Positions 14,001-25,055 of a stretch of 48,428 bases of DNA are shown here, piece after piece. The stretch is from Polytrichum commune. Lineage: Eukaryota; Streptophyta; Polytrichopsida; Polytrichales; Polytrichaceae. Position numbers and translations under genes: made by a program. Under the pieces are notes generated by a model. It did not search any database. It was given only the letters and a program-made list of their open reading frames with translations, and had not been told where the DNA came from. Location: the NCBI GenBank assembly GCA_950295325.1, contig OX485804.1:58530001-58578428 (forward strand). The letters are read 5' to 3'. Position 1 is the first letter of the stretch. Each line of letters starts with the position of its first letter.

Positions 14001-14590
14001 AAGACTACTTTGAAAGATGAGAAAATACAGGTCAACGAGAAAGCACACATAGTTTCTCCAACCTTCTCAATGGCAACAAGATATTCAGCTAGACGTGCCA
14101 GTTGCCGAAATGTGTGAAATGGTAGAAATTGTCGGTTAGAAATATCTCTGGTCAAATAGGGTGCAATCCGCATGCACCAAACATTGGCACTCCCCCATGG
14201 TCTATGGTAACGCATCTCATGCCATGGGTTAATAAGTCTCACACTTCAAAACCTCACTCCCCTGTTTCCTCATTACCATATAACAACTTCACCGATGGCA
14301 GAACATGATGCTCATCAAACAGTCCACTGACATTGACATAACCTTTGTTCCTGACTTCTTAAAAGGAGGTTCCAAATAAACCGACATGGGGTCTTAATAG
14401 GGCAGAGGATTTAAGTGAATTAGGGTAGGTCGGGCACATTCTGCCTGAATGTTAGTCTGAATAGAAAGGGGATCTCCCAAGAATAACTTAAAATTGCTTA
14501 CAGAAAATTGCTGATGGGAGCATCTTGCTTCGGAACCGCCACTTGCAAAAGACCTCTTCGTGTCTCTTTCCTCCTTGTAGATGCCCTCAT
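8082..14590 (-). CDS. MKK6: MAP kinase kinase, MKK6-like (plant group A), 8 exons, complete
   Basis: Dual-specificity kinase that activates MAP kinases; in flowering plants MKK6 works in the MAPK cascade controlling cytokinesis. The coding exons, in transcript order on the minus strand, are 14590-14502, 13425-13341, 12544-12413, 11159-10935, 10787-10605, 9981-9758, 9024-8979 and 8162-8082. All introns are GT-AG, phases agree throughout, and the sum is 1065 bases or 354 residues, against 356 in Arabidopsis MKK6 as I recall it. Visible motifs: a basic docking-like stretch ([12 protein letters not shown], about residues 6-17); [10 protein letters not shown] at 31; glycine loop IGKGSGGVV at 79-87; ATP-binding K102; HRDIKPSN with D195; DFG at 213-215; activation segment S223-MGQRD-T229, fitting the plant S/T-x5-S/T pattern; SPERIS; and C-terminal NHPFVQK. 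The small exon 7 (46 bases) was placed by phase and homology. The start ATG at 14590 gives the expected N terminus. The orthology call rests on remembered family sequences. Confidence 0.93.
8520..8845. mobile_element. Foldback element, repeat family B, in MKK6 intron 7
   Basis: Near its ends it carries ATTGTTTTGCATACAAC and, inverted, ATTGTATGCCAAAAAACCA. Internal blocks (GGTTCATTGA...CAAACTCATTTTGGC, then inverted GGCCCTCAATGAACC) fold back on each other. The same blocks occur at 9402-9710 and 11330-11600. It is non-coding and the size suits a MITE. Ends are approximate; no clean target duplication was fixed. Confidence 0.55.
8859..8879. repeat. (TA)n microsatellite
   Basis: About ten TA units, inside intron 7 of the MKK6 gene, just right of the family B element. 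Confidence 0.9.
9402..9710. mobile_element. Foldback element, repeat family B, in MKK6 intron 6
   Basis: Same family as 8520-8845. Ends resemble inverted CTTTTGT...GGAG...TTGTTTTGCAT, and the centre contains CGGTTCATTGAGGGCCAAAC followed by a partly inverted copy. Its right edge lies only about 50 bases from the exon 6 donor at 9757. Boundaries are approximate. Confidence 0.55.
10181..10470 (+). mobile_element. Repeat family A copy in MKK6 intron 5
   Basis: Begins ACCTATATTTGAGTGGTGTG and ends TTTGATATCCTAGGAG. Between them are AGAGATTGGACTA, AACCATTATAGGCTCAATAG, ATGATCATTCAATAAG, TTTGAGCTCTGAAAATTATA and TTTGGATTTGCTAATCATCT. These blocks recur in order at 13530-13857 and, reversed, at 12690-13045. 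It is non-coding. Confidence 0.6.
11330..11600. mobile_element. Foldback element with nested palindrome, family B, in MKK6 intron 3
   Basis: The left arm (from ATCGGTTCACTAAGGGCATG) and right arm (CTGAGAGGTGCTAAAACGAG through CCCTCAATAAACTGACCG) are inverted copies. A second palindrome, CCCTTAGTGAACTGATATCA, lies between them and repeats the beginning of the left arm in reverse. The right flank carries the family block TCCGAGCATGCACCAC and TTGTATGCAAAACAACCA. Confidence 0.55.
12690..13045 (-). mobile_element. Repeat family A copy, reversed, in MKK6 intron 2, with C/ACC/AC tracts
   Basis: Read on the minus strand it carries the family blocks in order, ending with CTACGGCTTTGATTTAG. At the place where other copies have a short run of G, this copy has 12 C on the plus strand (12824-12835) followed by about five ACC units and a long (AC)n tract to about 12870. 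It is non-coding. Confidence 0.6.
13530..13857 (+). mobile_element. Repeat family A copy in MKK6 intron 1
   Basis: Starts near CTAAGGTAGACATGCCTAA, a left end also seen at 24847 and, reversed, near 13040. It continues with ACCTATATGTGAGTGGTATA, AGATTGGACTATGTGC, CTAACCATTCTAGGCTCAAT, a GATTGGGGG core, ATGACCACTTAATGAGCA and TTTGGATTTGCTGATCATCT, ending ATATCCTACAAG. Confidence 0.6.
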
Positions 14591-15300
14591 TTTTGCTGCA
14601 CCATCCACATAGCTCTCTTCTGTCACTAACTCACAAAACCCTCTTCCCCCCCCTCAAAACCAACACCAAAACCAACAAAAACATCAACATCAACAGCGAA
14701 TGGGGCTCTTCAAACACATAATTGAACAAAACCCTTACCCGCAGAGACACCTCTTTGGAGCTCTTTTGTAATCTTGAATCCTCAAATTCTTCTTCTTCTC
14801 CCAGCAATGCCAACACTCCTCTAAATCCCTCCAATTTTCTTCTCATCCACACTTAAACCAACCCAACCCAACCCAACCCTACCCTTACCCTGAGACTCGC
14901 AATGATCCCACCATCTAACTTGCAATCCCCACTACTTACAATTGCACACAAAACAGTACTCACCCCAGCTTCAACCCACTCAAACTACACACACACACAC
15001 ACAGCACATCCAAAACTCAACCTCTCCACATGGACCAAAACTGAGCCTACTTCAGCTCCTTCAAAGGTTCAGTTTGGTTTGCTCGCAGCAGCATCCCACC
15101 AACACTTTCCAATGCACAGATTCCAACGTCGGTTGCACAAGATCCGGTATTCCATGCAAAGCAACTTACATAGTAGCTCCGACCCACTTTCAACCAAAGA
15201 CTACATATTTTAAGTTATAGGGGGAACCTCCGGACCCTGGACCTCAGGCCTCTAGCATCTACACGTGGGATAGATATCAGAGGTCAGTTCTGAATGTACT
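14591..15300 (-). promoter_or_regulatory. 5' flank and probable leader/promoter of MKK6
   Basis: This stretch lies immediately upstream of the MKK6 start codon. It is richer in C on the plus strand than its surroundings and has simple repeats: CCAAC repeats at about 14862-14892 and an (AC)n run near 14988-15002. Overlapping open frames on both strands are low-complexity and unlike known proteins. No TATA box or transcription start could be assigned. Confidence 0.4.
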
Positions 15301-17539
15301 TGGAGACTTATTAGCTTAGCTGAGGCTCCAATGCAGTCACTCTTTGGCTGCAGCCTACTTATTATAGTTGATATTTATTGTTTAAGTGTAAGTGGGTGGA
15401 GGGAGTCTTGGGTTGACTTGGTAATAATAACTAGCCTGCCGGCACTCATTCTCTGAATGAATGTTGACGATGGATGGAAGCAACGTGTATTTTTGACATT
15501 TTACTTGCAAAAACTTGCACTAAACAAAACTGCACGTCAATTGACACGCACAATTTAGAATTTGACATGTAGTGAAGAAAAAAACCTCACGTTAGAAATT
15601 GAAATGACACGTACCAATAGGCATGTGACATCGAGGTGACGTTTCAGAAGAAAATGTAGATGTCAATTGACATTCTTTTTTTCTTTTTGTGATATGTCAC
15701 GTGACACTTTGGATTTGAAGTTGAATGTCAACTGAGATTTGTCAAACATACACACTTTGGATGGAAGATTGGAATTTGGGGAAATCATGTTAGGAAGTCC
15801 AAGGAACGAATTGTTTATGAGTTCTAAATTTGGGCTTGAGATGGGTAGTGTTTGTAGAATGCGATGATGATGCTTATGCATGTTAGTTAGAGTGCGGGAG
15901 CAAGGTGGGAGAGGTAGCTAGGTAGCTTGGAGTAAGTAAGGTAGTGTGAAAGTCAAATGTTTGGGACGAATTGGGTGGGCCATTGTTGACAAGTGGTGGC
16001 AAAGTTTTAATTATGGAAGAGAGAAATAGATACATGGTGTGGTGTTCAAATATGTACGACTGCCTTGTATAGGTAATAAGTATCATATCAATTACTAACA
16101 TCGCCACAAGCATATGATTCATGGGTAATTATCATGTGTCACTGCAAAATTATGCTACGTCATTGGCAACATTGCAAATTTATCACATGAGTAGATTCGT
16201 ATATTCCTTTCATCGACATAAAAAGATTGTCTAAAACTCATATGATGGCAGCCATTCACAAAAACAAATTGTGCCCATACAAAATTAGAGTGATCAAAAA
16301 TATTTTGACATGGTCTTATTAAGTAGAGGTGAATTGAGAAATACAAGAGTAGATCTTATTGTGACATTTTTTTGTAGTAGCCATAACTTGTAAAGAACTA
16401 TCAAATTTGTAATGATCACAATAGCTTCTTGTGGCCAAATTGGATTGGGTACAAGACAAGATAAGAAAAAGCAAGAAAACACACACACACACACCATTTA
16501 TGGTATTTAGGGTCATGTACGCTATCAACAAATGGTCCAAATCTAGATGTCTAGAGGCCTAATAGTGACATGTCCACTAATTGCCAACAAGACTCTATTA
16601 TCAACATAAGTAAGTGTTTGAAGTGCAACTATTTACATAATGATATTTAGCGTAGCACATTTGAGTGCTTGAGACAATAGTTTTATGTTTTAGCATGCAA
16701 GAGGAAGACATTGTCAAGCATACTTATGCCAAGTGTCAAGTCACAAGTGTTTATACTTGTAATCAACTTGTTGACCATTAGTGTAATCTAACATACACTT
16801 CATATTAGGGTGAGCAACACTATTACGCATGTGATAGTAAATAATGTACACGGTATACATTAACTACATGACCTTAGCATTGGTTCTCTCCCACTAGGTA
16901 TTTATTAAAAAAAGATGTGAAAGTGGTTTCAAATCTAGTACTTTCTTTATAGAGCATCAAGATATGTGCATTGATATGTGGGCCATACTATTCAACTTAT
17001 TTTGGCAATAAACATTGTTAGAGGTCAAGGTAGTAGGTTAAGATATTTATCTTTGATTTAAAAAAATAGTGTGCATTTGAAAGACTTCCAACCTAGAGGA
17101 GAAGGTGGGTATACCATGGGGGCATGAAGAGAGGGAGAGAGTTTTACATTGACTGGTGATCTCCATTCACAACCTCCTCACCACATCCGCGTGGTCATAG
17201 CAAATGAGGGTGGTTTAGTGCCTACCTTTTGAATAGGTGGATTGTAGTCAATTTTAGTTAGTTTGTATATGTTTTATAAAAAGGGGGGGGGGATGTTAGT
17301 AGACTAGTGGGATCGGGGCATGTTCCTTTTCTAGTTTCCTTTTATTTAATATGATATGTGTTAGATATTGAATAGAGATTTCTAAAGATAAACAAAAAAT
17401 AATAAATATCAATTTATTATTTGTGGATTTGGTGTTTGGGATTTTAAGGTCTAATAGGTTTTGGATGGATGTATGGATTGGATGGAGCCTTGGATGCCTG
17501 CTATGACGATTTGTGGGGGTAGCACCGCTTGACTTTGTT
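15301..17539. other. AT-rich spacer without recognisable genes
   Basis: No conserved frame on either strand. A segment near 16700-16800 resembles, in reverse orientation, part of 36170-36320 (shared ATTAGTGTAA core), so it probably holds another old dispersed repeat. An (AC)n run lies at about 16481-16494 and a run of G near 17283-17292. Confidence 0.5.
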
Positions 17540-18060
17540 GGGTGAGTAGACATTGGAGTATGTTCTATTTTTCTATTTTTCTTGTGGTGGCTTCTTGGGG
17601 GAATTTGTCATTACAATATGTGATTCAAAGATTTGGAATTTTGTGTTTGGGTTTGGTGTGAATGAGTGTTGGTCAGTGGGTGGAGTGCTAAGCTACATAG
17701 CATGTATGGGCGTAGTCTTGTTGGGCATTTACATCTTGGGAGGTAACATGTGCACGGGAGGAGCCATGATGGGATAATATTTTATGATGTTTTGTTTCTA
17801 TATGTGCCGGCACTTATAAGTGTGAAGCATCTTGTTGTTGAGTGGCAAGGAGGGTATTTGCTAGTAAGTGTACTACCTTGTTGTGTTGTGCAAAGGTTAT
17901 TTATGTGTTTATTTGTGCAACATGGTAGGAGGTGGAGACAATTTTCATTTTGTTCAAGTGGACATAGGTCACATAGCGGAGATATATCCTTTTTAAGAAT
18001 GTGTTTTTGATAGTTTCCCAAGTATCGCCCATTTTGAAACTTTAGAACTTGAGTGAGTTG
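17540..18060 (-). mobile_element. Decayed LINE (non-LTR retrotransposon) 3' part
   Basis: On the minus strand, 18021-17782 reads CDLCPLEQNENCLHLLPCC and then a short N-x-H segment. This is the Cys/His-rich zf-RVT-like segment found after the reverse transcriptase of many plant LINEs (CPLC...E...HLL..C). Part of the plus-strand DNA at about 17590-17630 resembles 35110-35160 in the second relic. No intact reverse transcriptase remains. It is a degenerate copy. Confidence 0.45.
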
Positions 18061-18371
18061 GGCATCAATATTCCATGGTGCATCCCCAAAGAGGTTGGAC
18101 CATTTTGGCTGGAGATCTATGTTGGAGAGTCATTTGTTTACACTTGGGATAGAGTTTATGATGTGTCATCTGGGGGCTCCTTTGTATTTCACTTGTATTT
18201 CAAAACCAACAATTGTGCATGTTGTTGGAATCAAACCCACGATAGGGAAAAGGGTAGAAGTCCAAGGTTTTCACTGTTCCATGATCAGAATCTTTGCCAT
18301 ATGACTTACCAATCATTGTTAGCCATGTTCAAAGTCTCACCATTAATATGCATATTTATTCATACAACATG

Positions 18372-18404
18372 GTGTTTTAGTAGTGTGTGACACTACTAAA
18401 ACAC
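18372..18404. repeat. Perfect 15-bp hairpin with 3-base loop
   Basis: GTGTTTTAGTAGTGT, then GTG, then ACACTACTAAAACAC. It lies in non-coding sequence left of the TPK-motif gene. The origin is unknown; it could be the remains of a foldback element. Confidence 0.85.
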
Positions 18405-19240
18405 TCAATAATACGTGCATGGGTTCAACTTGTTTTATCTAGTAAAACTTTTTTTATTTAAGATAAAAGAGTTTTATAGACACCATGGAGCTCCAACCCT
18501 CCAAAGGTAAGATATTGCAGATATTGCATGTAGGATATATTCCTCAGTCACTTGGGTATCCCATGAAATTAGTATGCATTCCAGAGGTGACAAAACCTGA
18601 CAAATACATCAAAATACTTACATTTCCCTCAGAACGTCACCCCACTTTAGAAAGTATTATTATACACCATTCGAGCCTGTGCTTGATGTTTATTGTACAA
18701 CATTTGCCTCATCAAGACTGAAATGAATGCGATATACGTACCAGATGCGCTGTGTCCATATCTTGTTGGCTTCCCGGACTCTAAAATCAGTTTCATTTCA
18801 TTTCATGTCAATACCCCAGCACCCGTATGCCCCACAATTATTCGAACTATGTCCAGAAAGATGAGAAATTTACGCAAGCCACCAGATGATATTAGGATAA
18901 CACATGCGAACTAGTCCCAAGAATGGTGACAAATGACATCAATTTCTACAGGACATCAGTACCTAGTTTCATCATCAAAGTGAAGGGCCACACACGGTTC
19001 GCCAGCATCCGCAAAGACTGTGACTGTTCTTGTGAAATTTGACATGAAGGCACCTGAATATGGGGTGGATTCAGGCTGGTTTAAAAAGCGCTTAGTCTTG
19101 TTTGTATGTACAACAACCCGAAACTTGATCTACTCATAAATCAAGCCCATTGCAGTTCGATGATCTCAGACATCAACTATGCATCGCGATCATGAGATTT
19201 GATCTAAGTAGGTATCTAAACAAAGAAGACAGGCAGTAAT

Positions 19241-21933
19241 TCACATTTCAGTATCCATAAGTCCAGCAAGCTTCTTCTTAGTGGCCAGATTATTCTTCTT
19301 AATAGATGCCTTTTGCCTGAGTGAACTCCGACCTGTGTTGCTGCTGCTGCTCTTTCTGATTGATGATGACGGCCTCTTCACTACTAAAGGGCTTCGGAGG
19401 AGGCTCTCACGATGTCCAGGACTGTGCACTCGGACACGAATTGCAGGCGAGGACGACGTTACTGCCCACACACGCTTCACAACCTCCAATGGCTCCAGAT
19501 CCTCCTCTAAAATCACTGGAAATACCTCGTGAGGAATTGTTGCTGGTAATTCCAGTGATTGTTGCCCGGTAGCTGCATCACCTTCTTTTGTGGCTTCACC
19601 CTCCATAGCCGTCACATACCTTGGTTTCTTGTCTACTGGAAGCTTTACAAGGGAGCCAGATGTTCTAGTATTCGCATACCTTGGCTTCTTCTCTGCAGGC
19701 AGTGAGTCAGATGTTCCAGTTTTCGCACACCTTGGTTTTTCCTCTGCTGGCTGAGAATCAGATGTTCCAGTTTTTGAATACCTTGGTTTTTTCTCTGCTG
19801 GCAGCTTAATCGCAAGTGAGTCGGAGGACGCTGCACAATATTTTTGTTTTTGCTTTGGGCTAAGTACTGGCACTCGGACTGCAGGAGACCTCAGAAATAG
19901 GGCAATCCTGTCTGCCTCGGCTTTGGATCTGGTGACACGAGATGTGTCATCACTCCGCTTGCGTAATTCTTCGTCTTCATCTTTATCTCCATTTTCATCT
20001 TCGTCCCTCGCCCGTTTCTTCGCATTTTTCATCTTTGGTGTCTCATGTGCTGTGGCGGGGACGCATGAAGTTTGAGTGCTGTCCTCCTCGCGAATTCGAA
20101 CCCGAATCGCGGGCGACTGAAGAAGCAATGTGGATGGTTTGGTACTCACACGTGGATCCCAGGCGAGAGACTCGGTTGAGATTTTGTGCATCATGATTGG
20201 TCTCTTTACGGAATTTGGAGCCGAGTTTGATCCATTTTCGCTGAAGAGTGCCCTTGGGACGATAGGTTCAAGGCAATTGGTGGTGATGCCAACTTTGGGA
20301 GTCTGGCAAACCCTGGGAGTTGCAGATTGCTTTGAGGGTTTAGGAGTCTCTGAAGCCCATTGACCATTTAAGTCGACCAACACACGTCGAACCTGTATAG
20401 AGGCAATAGCATCCAAACACGTATGAGATTAGATGAATGAAGGTCAGTGCACGATTCCATAGTTTTGAGTTCACCACATCTATTACTGAACAAGTGGCGG
20501 TGGCTTAAACCAATCATAGCGGAGGTATTCGGTTAAGCCAGATATTTTCAACCAACCACGTGGGAACCTCGTGGCTTGCCCTTGCGGGAGATAGGTGCAG
20601 GCCAGCTTGTGTGCGCCCATTCAAGGTTGAAACGAGGCACTAGTCTTCGGGGGCCTTCTAATTCTCGTGATGACCATTTGGGGATCACATATAGACTTAG
20701 ACAACTCTCCGAATATGAAGCAACACGATAATAATTTCTTTGGTGTCATCTTTCTTTCTTTCCTTTCCAAACCCAGTGGCGCAGAGGGGACCCCATGCCT
20801 CTGCAATCCCCACCATCTCCTTGTGTTGCCCCCTCACAACATTCTAATTTCACTACCTCCCTACTGCTCACCTTCTACCTGCTCATTGTTTGCTTAGAGA
20901 GAAACACCGGGAAACTCTTGAAGAGGACGGCATGCACAGCCTTCGTGGCCATTCAGCCTTTGCAAACCCCATTCGCTTTACACCGGAGGGTTTGCATGGT
21001 AGGGCGCAAGCGGTATATCCCAAGAAAGCGGTATACCCCAAGAGCATAGAGAGAGGTGGGGTCTTTGTAAAACACTCCACCTGAGTGCCTGAGGTATGCA
21101 ACACATTTAGTGTTTAGGCCAAGTGATTTCATTGATATTTATATTCCTGATTGGATACGAGGAGGCACAATGTCAACCCTAATCATGATCTTGCCAATGC
21201 CCTAACCACTGCATCCAGTAATGGATGCTTGTTAGTAGGCACCCACCCAACACCTACCTCGCCGCTACAGCTTATGGCCGGGCTCCTTGCATTCATTACC
21301 TAGTTCACAATCAGCACATTCAAAGGTACACAAAAGAAGAGTAATTGGAGCTTGCCTGTGTATTTGTAGCTTCTGGACTTTGAATGGTCTCAAGAGGCTG
21401 GAAGGTCGATGTAACACTTTGGTAGCGGAGGTTGTGATGACCACCTGGAGAACTGAATGACAGGGAACTGGGTCTTAATTTTGGTGTTCCCCGTGTGCTC
21501 TTGGGAGTGGGACATAACCTCTGGCCATTTGAATCCACCGGTACACGAATTGGCTGCAAAAACCAACTCCTACTCATCAGTGGTAAAACTAAGTACCTTC
21601 TGCACACATCTCAAACCCAGTCTGTCTGGACACAACAGAATTGAAGTCATAGTAGTACGACAACAGTATGGCATAAAGGGAGTCATTTAAGGTTATTTTA
21701 AGATAAAAGATCACATACCAAAATGCCAACACCAAGTGAAAGAGAAAGAAAATGTGTGAAGGGCAAGGGTCACAACCTGTAGAGAATTATCGTCCAAGGT
21801 CTAAAACAATGATAGCTCTTACAAAGAGGATAAGGAAACTCACGGTGCCAAGGTTAAGGTTGCGCTTGACAGTTGGGACAGATTTCAGGGCTGAAGTCCC
21901 TTGTGTGACCAGATCGGAGGCCTGCGAGTGCGT
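19241..21933 (-). CDS. Unrecognised basic nuclear-type protein with TPK motifs and tandem repeats (5' end missing)
   Basis: I do not recognise this gene. Three exons join in phase 0 on the minus strand: 21933-21844 (30 codons, GT donor, acceptor TTCTCAG), 21553-21356 (66 codons, apparent GC donor CACAG|GCAAGC) and 20392-19241 (383 codons plus TGA). An alternative GT donor at 21332 would add eight codons. The second and third exons both begin with an (R)VxVDxNGQ block followed by TPK/TPR motifs (SETPKPSKQ, SATPRVCQTPKV), which look like cyclin-dependent kinase target sites. The last exon is rich in K, R, S and P. It has a KNAKKRARDEDEN acidic/basic stretch, several SPAxRVxV motifs, four units around KKPRY, and a basic C terminus. 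A nuclear, perhaps cell-cycle-linked protein is an inference. Upstream exons must exist but were not found. Confidence 0.6.
19600..19815 (-). repeat. In-frame tandem repeat, about 60 bp x 3-4, inside the TPK-motif gene
   Basis: The units encode variants of PAEKKPRYSKTGTSDS: PAEKKPRY, PAEEKPRC, PAEKKPRY and PVDKKPRY. DNA similarity between units is high, so the expansion looks recent. The reading frame is kept across all units. Confidence 0.85.
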
Positions 21934-21980
21934 CTGAGAAGGAACCAAAAAAAAGAAACATCACACTCAGTGCTTTGTGC

Positions 21981-22540
21981 ATGAACACTCTTTTCGCTCA
22001 AAAAGATGCGAGGGCTAGCCAAAGACTCAATTGCACTGATGTACTACAACTTCTAGCTCAGGATGGAAACTCAAAAAATGGCAAGGAATGGAAATCGTTC
22101 TTCATTTGTTGGGTTAGACAGCAGCATTGCCCTCCTCTACTCTTCAAAGGAGCTGAAGCTTGCTGCATAAACCGGTTTCTTCCTAGACTACACCCCTGCA
22201 ACTTCCACCATCTAACACTGATGGACACCAATGAACATCGTGAACCAATGAATACCAACAAGTACTTCGTGGATGACAAGCACTCTTCAAGCTTAAAAAT
22301 TATGAGGGCTGTCTTATTGCCCTGATATACTAAAATTGCTTTTTTGGCACGTGAAAGCTCAGGATAGAAAATAAATAAAAGACCAAGGAAAGGAGGTTGT
22401 TCTTCATTCGGTGGGTTAAAGCAAGCGCAGCATGGCCCTCTACTTTCCAAAGGAGAAGAAGTTTGCTGAACAAACAAGGTTCTTCCAAAAATGGACCGCT
22501 GCAACTTCTAATATTTGTGGACGCACCATTACCCTCGCTT
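21981..22540. repeat. Tandem duplication, about 290 bp x 2
   Basis: Segments 21981-22240 and 22273-22540 share ordered blocks: CACTCTT, AGCTCAGGAT, a TTGTTCTTCATT(T/C)G(T/G)TGGGTTA region, CTTTCCAAAGGAG-like sequence, TGCTGCATAAAC or TGCTGAACAAAC, and GCAACTTC. Open frames across it on either strand only follow the repeats. It lies upstream of the known exons of the TPK-motif gene, probably in one of its introns. Confidence 0.7.
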
Positions 22541-22629
22541 TTCAGAATTACATGCAAGACCATGGTGTACGTCACCTAAACCGCATACAATTTGATGTTC
22601 ACTACCAGAACCCTTTCCTATTCAGTGTT

Positions 22630-24243
22630 CTCTAACAGTGGAGGGGGTTGAGTTAAGAGCTTGAGCACCAGGGTAAAAGCCCATGTCGCCATGTGGAGTA
22701 GTTTCCGCAAACCTAACATAGAGTCAAACAATTGTAGAGCAAAAGCTTCGCTCGCCCACTTTGTACCCCCCTGAATGTTTGATTCTGCAATCGATGTGGA
22801 GAAAGTCTCTATTCGCCAAGAATGGCGAGCGACTCTATCGAAGCTACTCTGGGGAATTCATTCAATGGAGTTGCAAAGCAGGTGCATTGCATACACCACC
22901 TTACTCAATATTCTCAAACAGTTGAGGAGGCTGATTTCAGTGCTTGAGCACCAGGGGTAAAACCCATGTAGCCATCAGTAGTTTCCGAAAGGCCACCTAC
23001 AATGCCAACCATATGCAGAGCAAAAGCATTGTTCCGCCACTACGTAACCAACACGTCAATTAATTCTGCAACCGGTGTGGACAAACTCATTACTCACCAA
23101 CAATACAGAGCTACTCTATAATAGCTACTCTGGAGGATTCAAACAAGCTGCAAAGCAGGTGCATTGCATACATTACCTTACTCTATGCTCTCAAACAATT
23201 GAGGGGGTTGAGTTAAGAGCTTGAGCACCAGGGGAAGACCTATGTGGCCATCTGTAGTTTCCGCAAGCCTACCTATAACGCCAAACAATTGCAGAGCAAA
23301 AGCTTTGGTCGGCCAACATATTAATTGATTGTGCAACCGATGCGCAGAAACTATCTCTTCATGAACAATGCAGAGCGCCTCTACAAAATCTACTATGCAA
23401 AGTTCATGCCAGCGAGTTTGCAAAGCAGGTACATTGCATACATCACCTTACTCTATGATCTCGAACAGTTTGGGGGGGGGGGGTTGAGCACCAGGTGGAA
23501 ACCCAAGTGGCCATTTGTGGTTTCTACAAGCTTACCTATAGAGTCAAACATTTGCAAAGCAAAAGCTTTGCTCAAGGACTATGTCACTCACATATCAACT
23601 AATTCTGCAACCAGTGTGTACAAACTATCTACTCACCAACAATTCGGCAGAGTTACTCGATCAAAGTTGCTGGAAAATTGCATGGTGCATTGCCATGCAT
23701 TACCTACTCTATGATTTGAAACAGTTGAGGGGGCTGAGTTAAGAGCTTGAGCACCAAGGGAAACCCATGCGGCCATTTGTGGTTTCCGCAACCATACCTT
23801 ATATTGCCAAAACATTTGCAGAGCAAATGCTTTGCTCCGCCACTATGGAACCAACACATCAATTATTTATACAACCAATGTGGACAAACTCTCTACTCAC
23901 CCACAACGCAGCACAGCTACTCTACCAAAGCTACTCTGGTGAATTCTAACAAACGAGGTGCAAAGCAGGTGCATTGCAGTGCAGTGCATTGCAAACTGTG
24001 TTCTCAACTAAAAGGCTGAGCACTAGGGGTGAAACCCATGTGGCCATTTGTAGTTCCCGCAAGCCTACCTGTACAGCCAAACATTGCAGGGCAAAAACCT
24101 TGACTCGGCCACTATGTAACCAACACACATCAATTTAATTCTGCAATCGAGGTTGAGAACTCTCTACTCAACAACAGTGCACAGGGTACTCAACCAAAAG
24201 CTACTCTGGAGAATATCATTCAAACGACTTGCAAAGCAATGAC
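22630..24243. repeat. Tandem array, six units of about 262-284 bp
   Basis: Each unit carries GCTTGAGCACCA or a close variant, at 22658, 22942, 23219, 23483, 23745 and 24015. This is followed by GGCCAT-containing sequence, TTTCCGCAAGCCTACCTA-like sequence, GCAGAGCAAAAGC, CTCTACTCACCAACAA and AGCTACTCTGG. One unit has a run of 12 G at 23472-23483 that replaces part of the normal sequence. No unit codes consistently. The array lies between the known exons of the minus-strand TPK-motif gene and the GC-richer segment at 24281-24830, so it is probably intronic. Confidence 0.85.
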
Positions 24244-24280
24244 CTTTGAAGTCCCAACAACAAAACTCAAACCATTATTT

Positions 24281-24830
24281 TTAGCTTTGCTTACGTCGAG
24301 GATCACCGTGGTGACTCCCCGAGCCACCGACGGTGTTCTGCAGCTCAAACCTTGCATCGCAACCCACAACAGCACTTAACCCCCCACCGGCTTCCCAAAC
24401 TCCAAAGTCCAAAATTCCTCGTTGCACCAATTGCCCTCCGACTCTCAACGCATCAAAGACGTGCCCACGATGCTGGAACCCGCAGTCCGAAGGTGCAGGT
24501 CCCGCCACATTTGGATGGAGGATGGAGGGCGATGATGATGATGAGTGGCAGGGGGCAGCAACGGTCACATGTGGTCAACCCGTGCCATGAGAAAGAAGCA
24601 AAGATGAAAGGGGTTGGCGGCGACCTGTGAGAGCTGTGAGTGATCATAATGATTGCCTCGCCTTCCAGTTGATCATAACGTCGGAAGTCAGTACGAATGT
24701 AAGTGTGAATCGGGATGGGGAGTGATGGCGGCAGCAAGAAACTTGGAGCGAGCGAGGGAGTGAGGGAGGGAGTGTGTCTGGGTCTGTCGGGACGAGTCCG
24801 CAACGGTCAGTTTGGGGAAGCACACAGTAA
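24281..24830. promoter_or_regulatory. GC-richer segment, candidate promoter or first exon of the TPK-motif gene
   Basis: This segment is clearly richer in G and C than the DNA on both sides and has several overlapping low-complexity open frames on both strands. It is in the right place to hold the first exon and promoter of the minus-strand gene to its left. None of the frames has a convincing start followed by a donor in phase with the known exons, so no coding call is made. Confidence 0.35.
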
Positions 24831-24846
24831 CTTCCTGTATATGCCT

Positions 24847-25055
24847 CTAAGGCAGACGTGCCCAATTCGGTTACAGTACTTATCTTAATCGGACATCTAT
24901 ATATGAGCGGTAACTTCTGTGGATAGGTGTGGCGCCAAGAACATTATACCAAAAAGACAATTGTTTAAGGGAGATTGGACCACGTGTTCAAAATATAATA
25001 ACTATTCTAGGTTCAATAGTCAACATATTTGGGGAGGAGGGGAGTATACAGTACA
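24847..25055 (+). mobile_element. Repeat family A, 5' part
   Basis: Shares with 13530-13857 the left end (CTAAGGCAGACGTGCC), ATATATGAGCGGT, GAGATTGGACCACGTG, TATTCTAGGTTCAATAGTCA and a G-rich core (TTTGGGGAGGAGGGGAG). The right half is missing or unrecognisable. Confidence 0.5.

Noticed and set aside
22058-22504. Minus-strand open frame of 148 codons
   Set aside because: It simply crosses the two units of a tandem duplication and encodes the same segment twice; no conserved protein features.
22630-24243. CRISPR array
   Set aside because: Units of 262-284 bp diverge along their whole length and there are no short identical repeats with unique spacers; the genome is eukaryotic.
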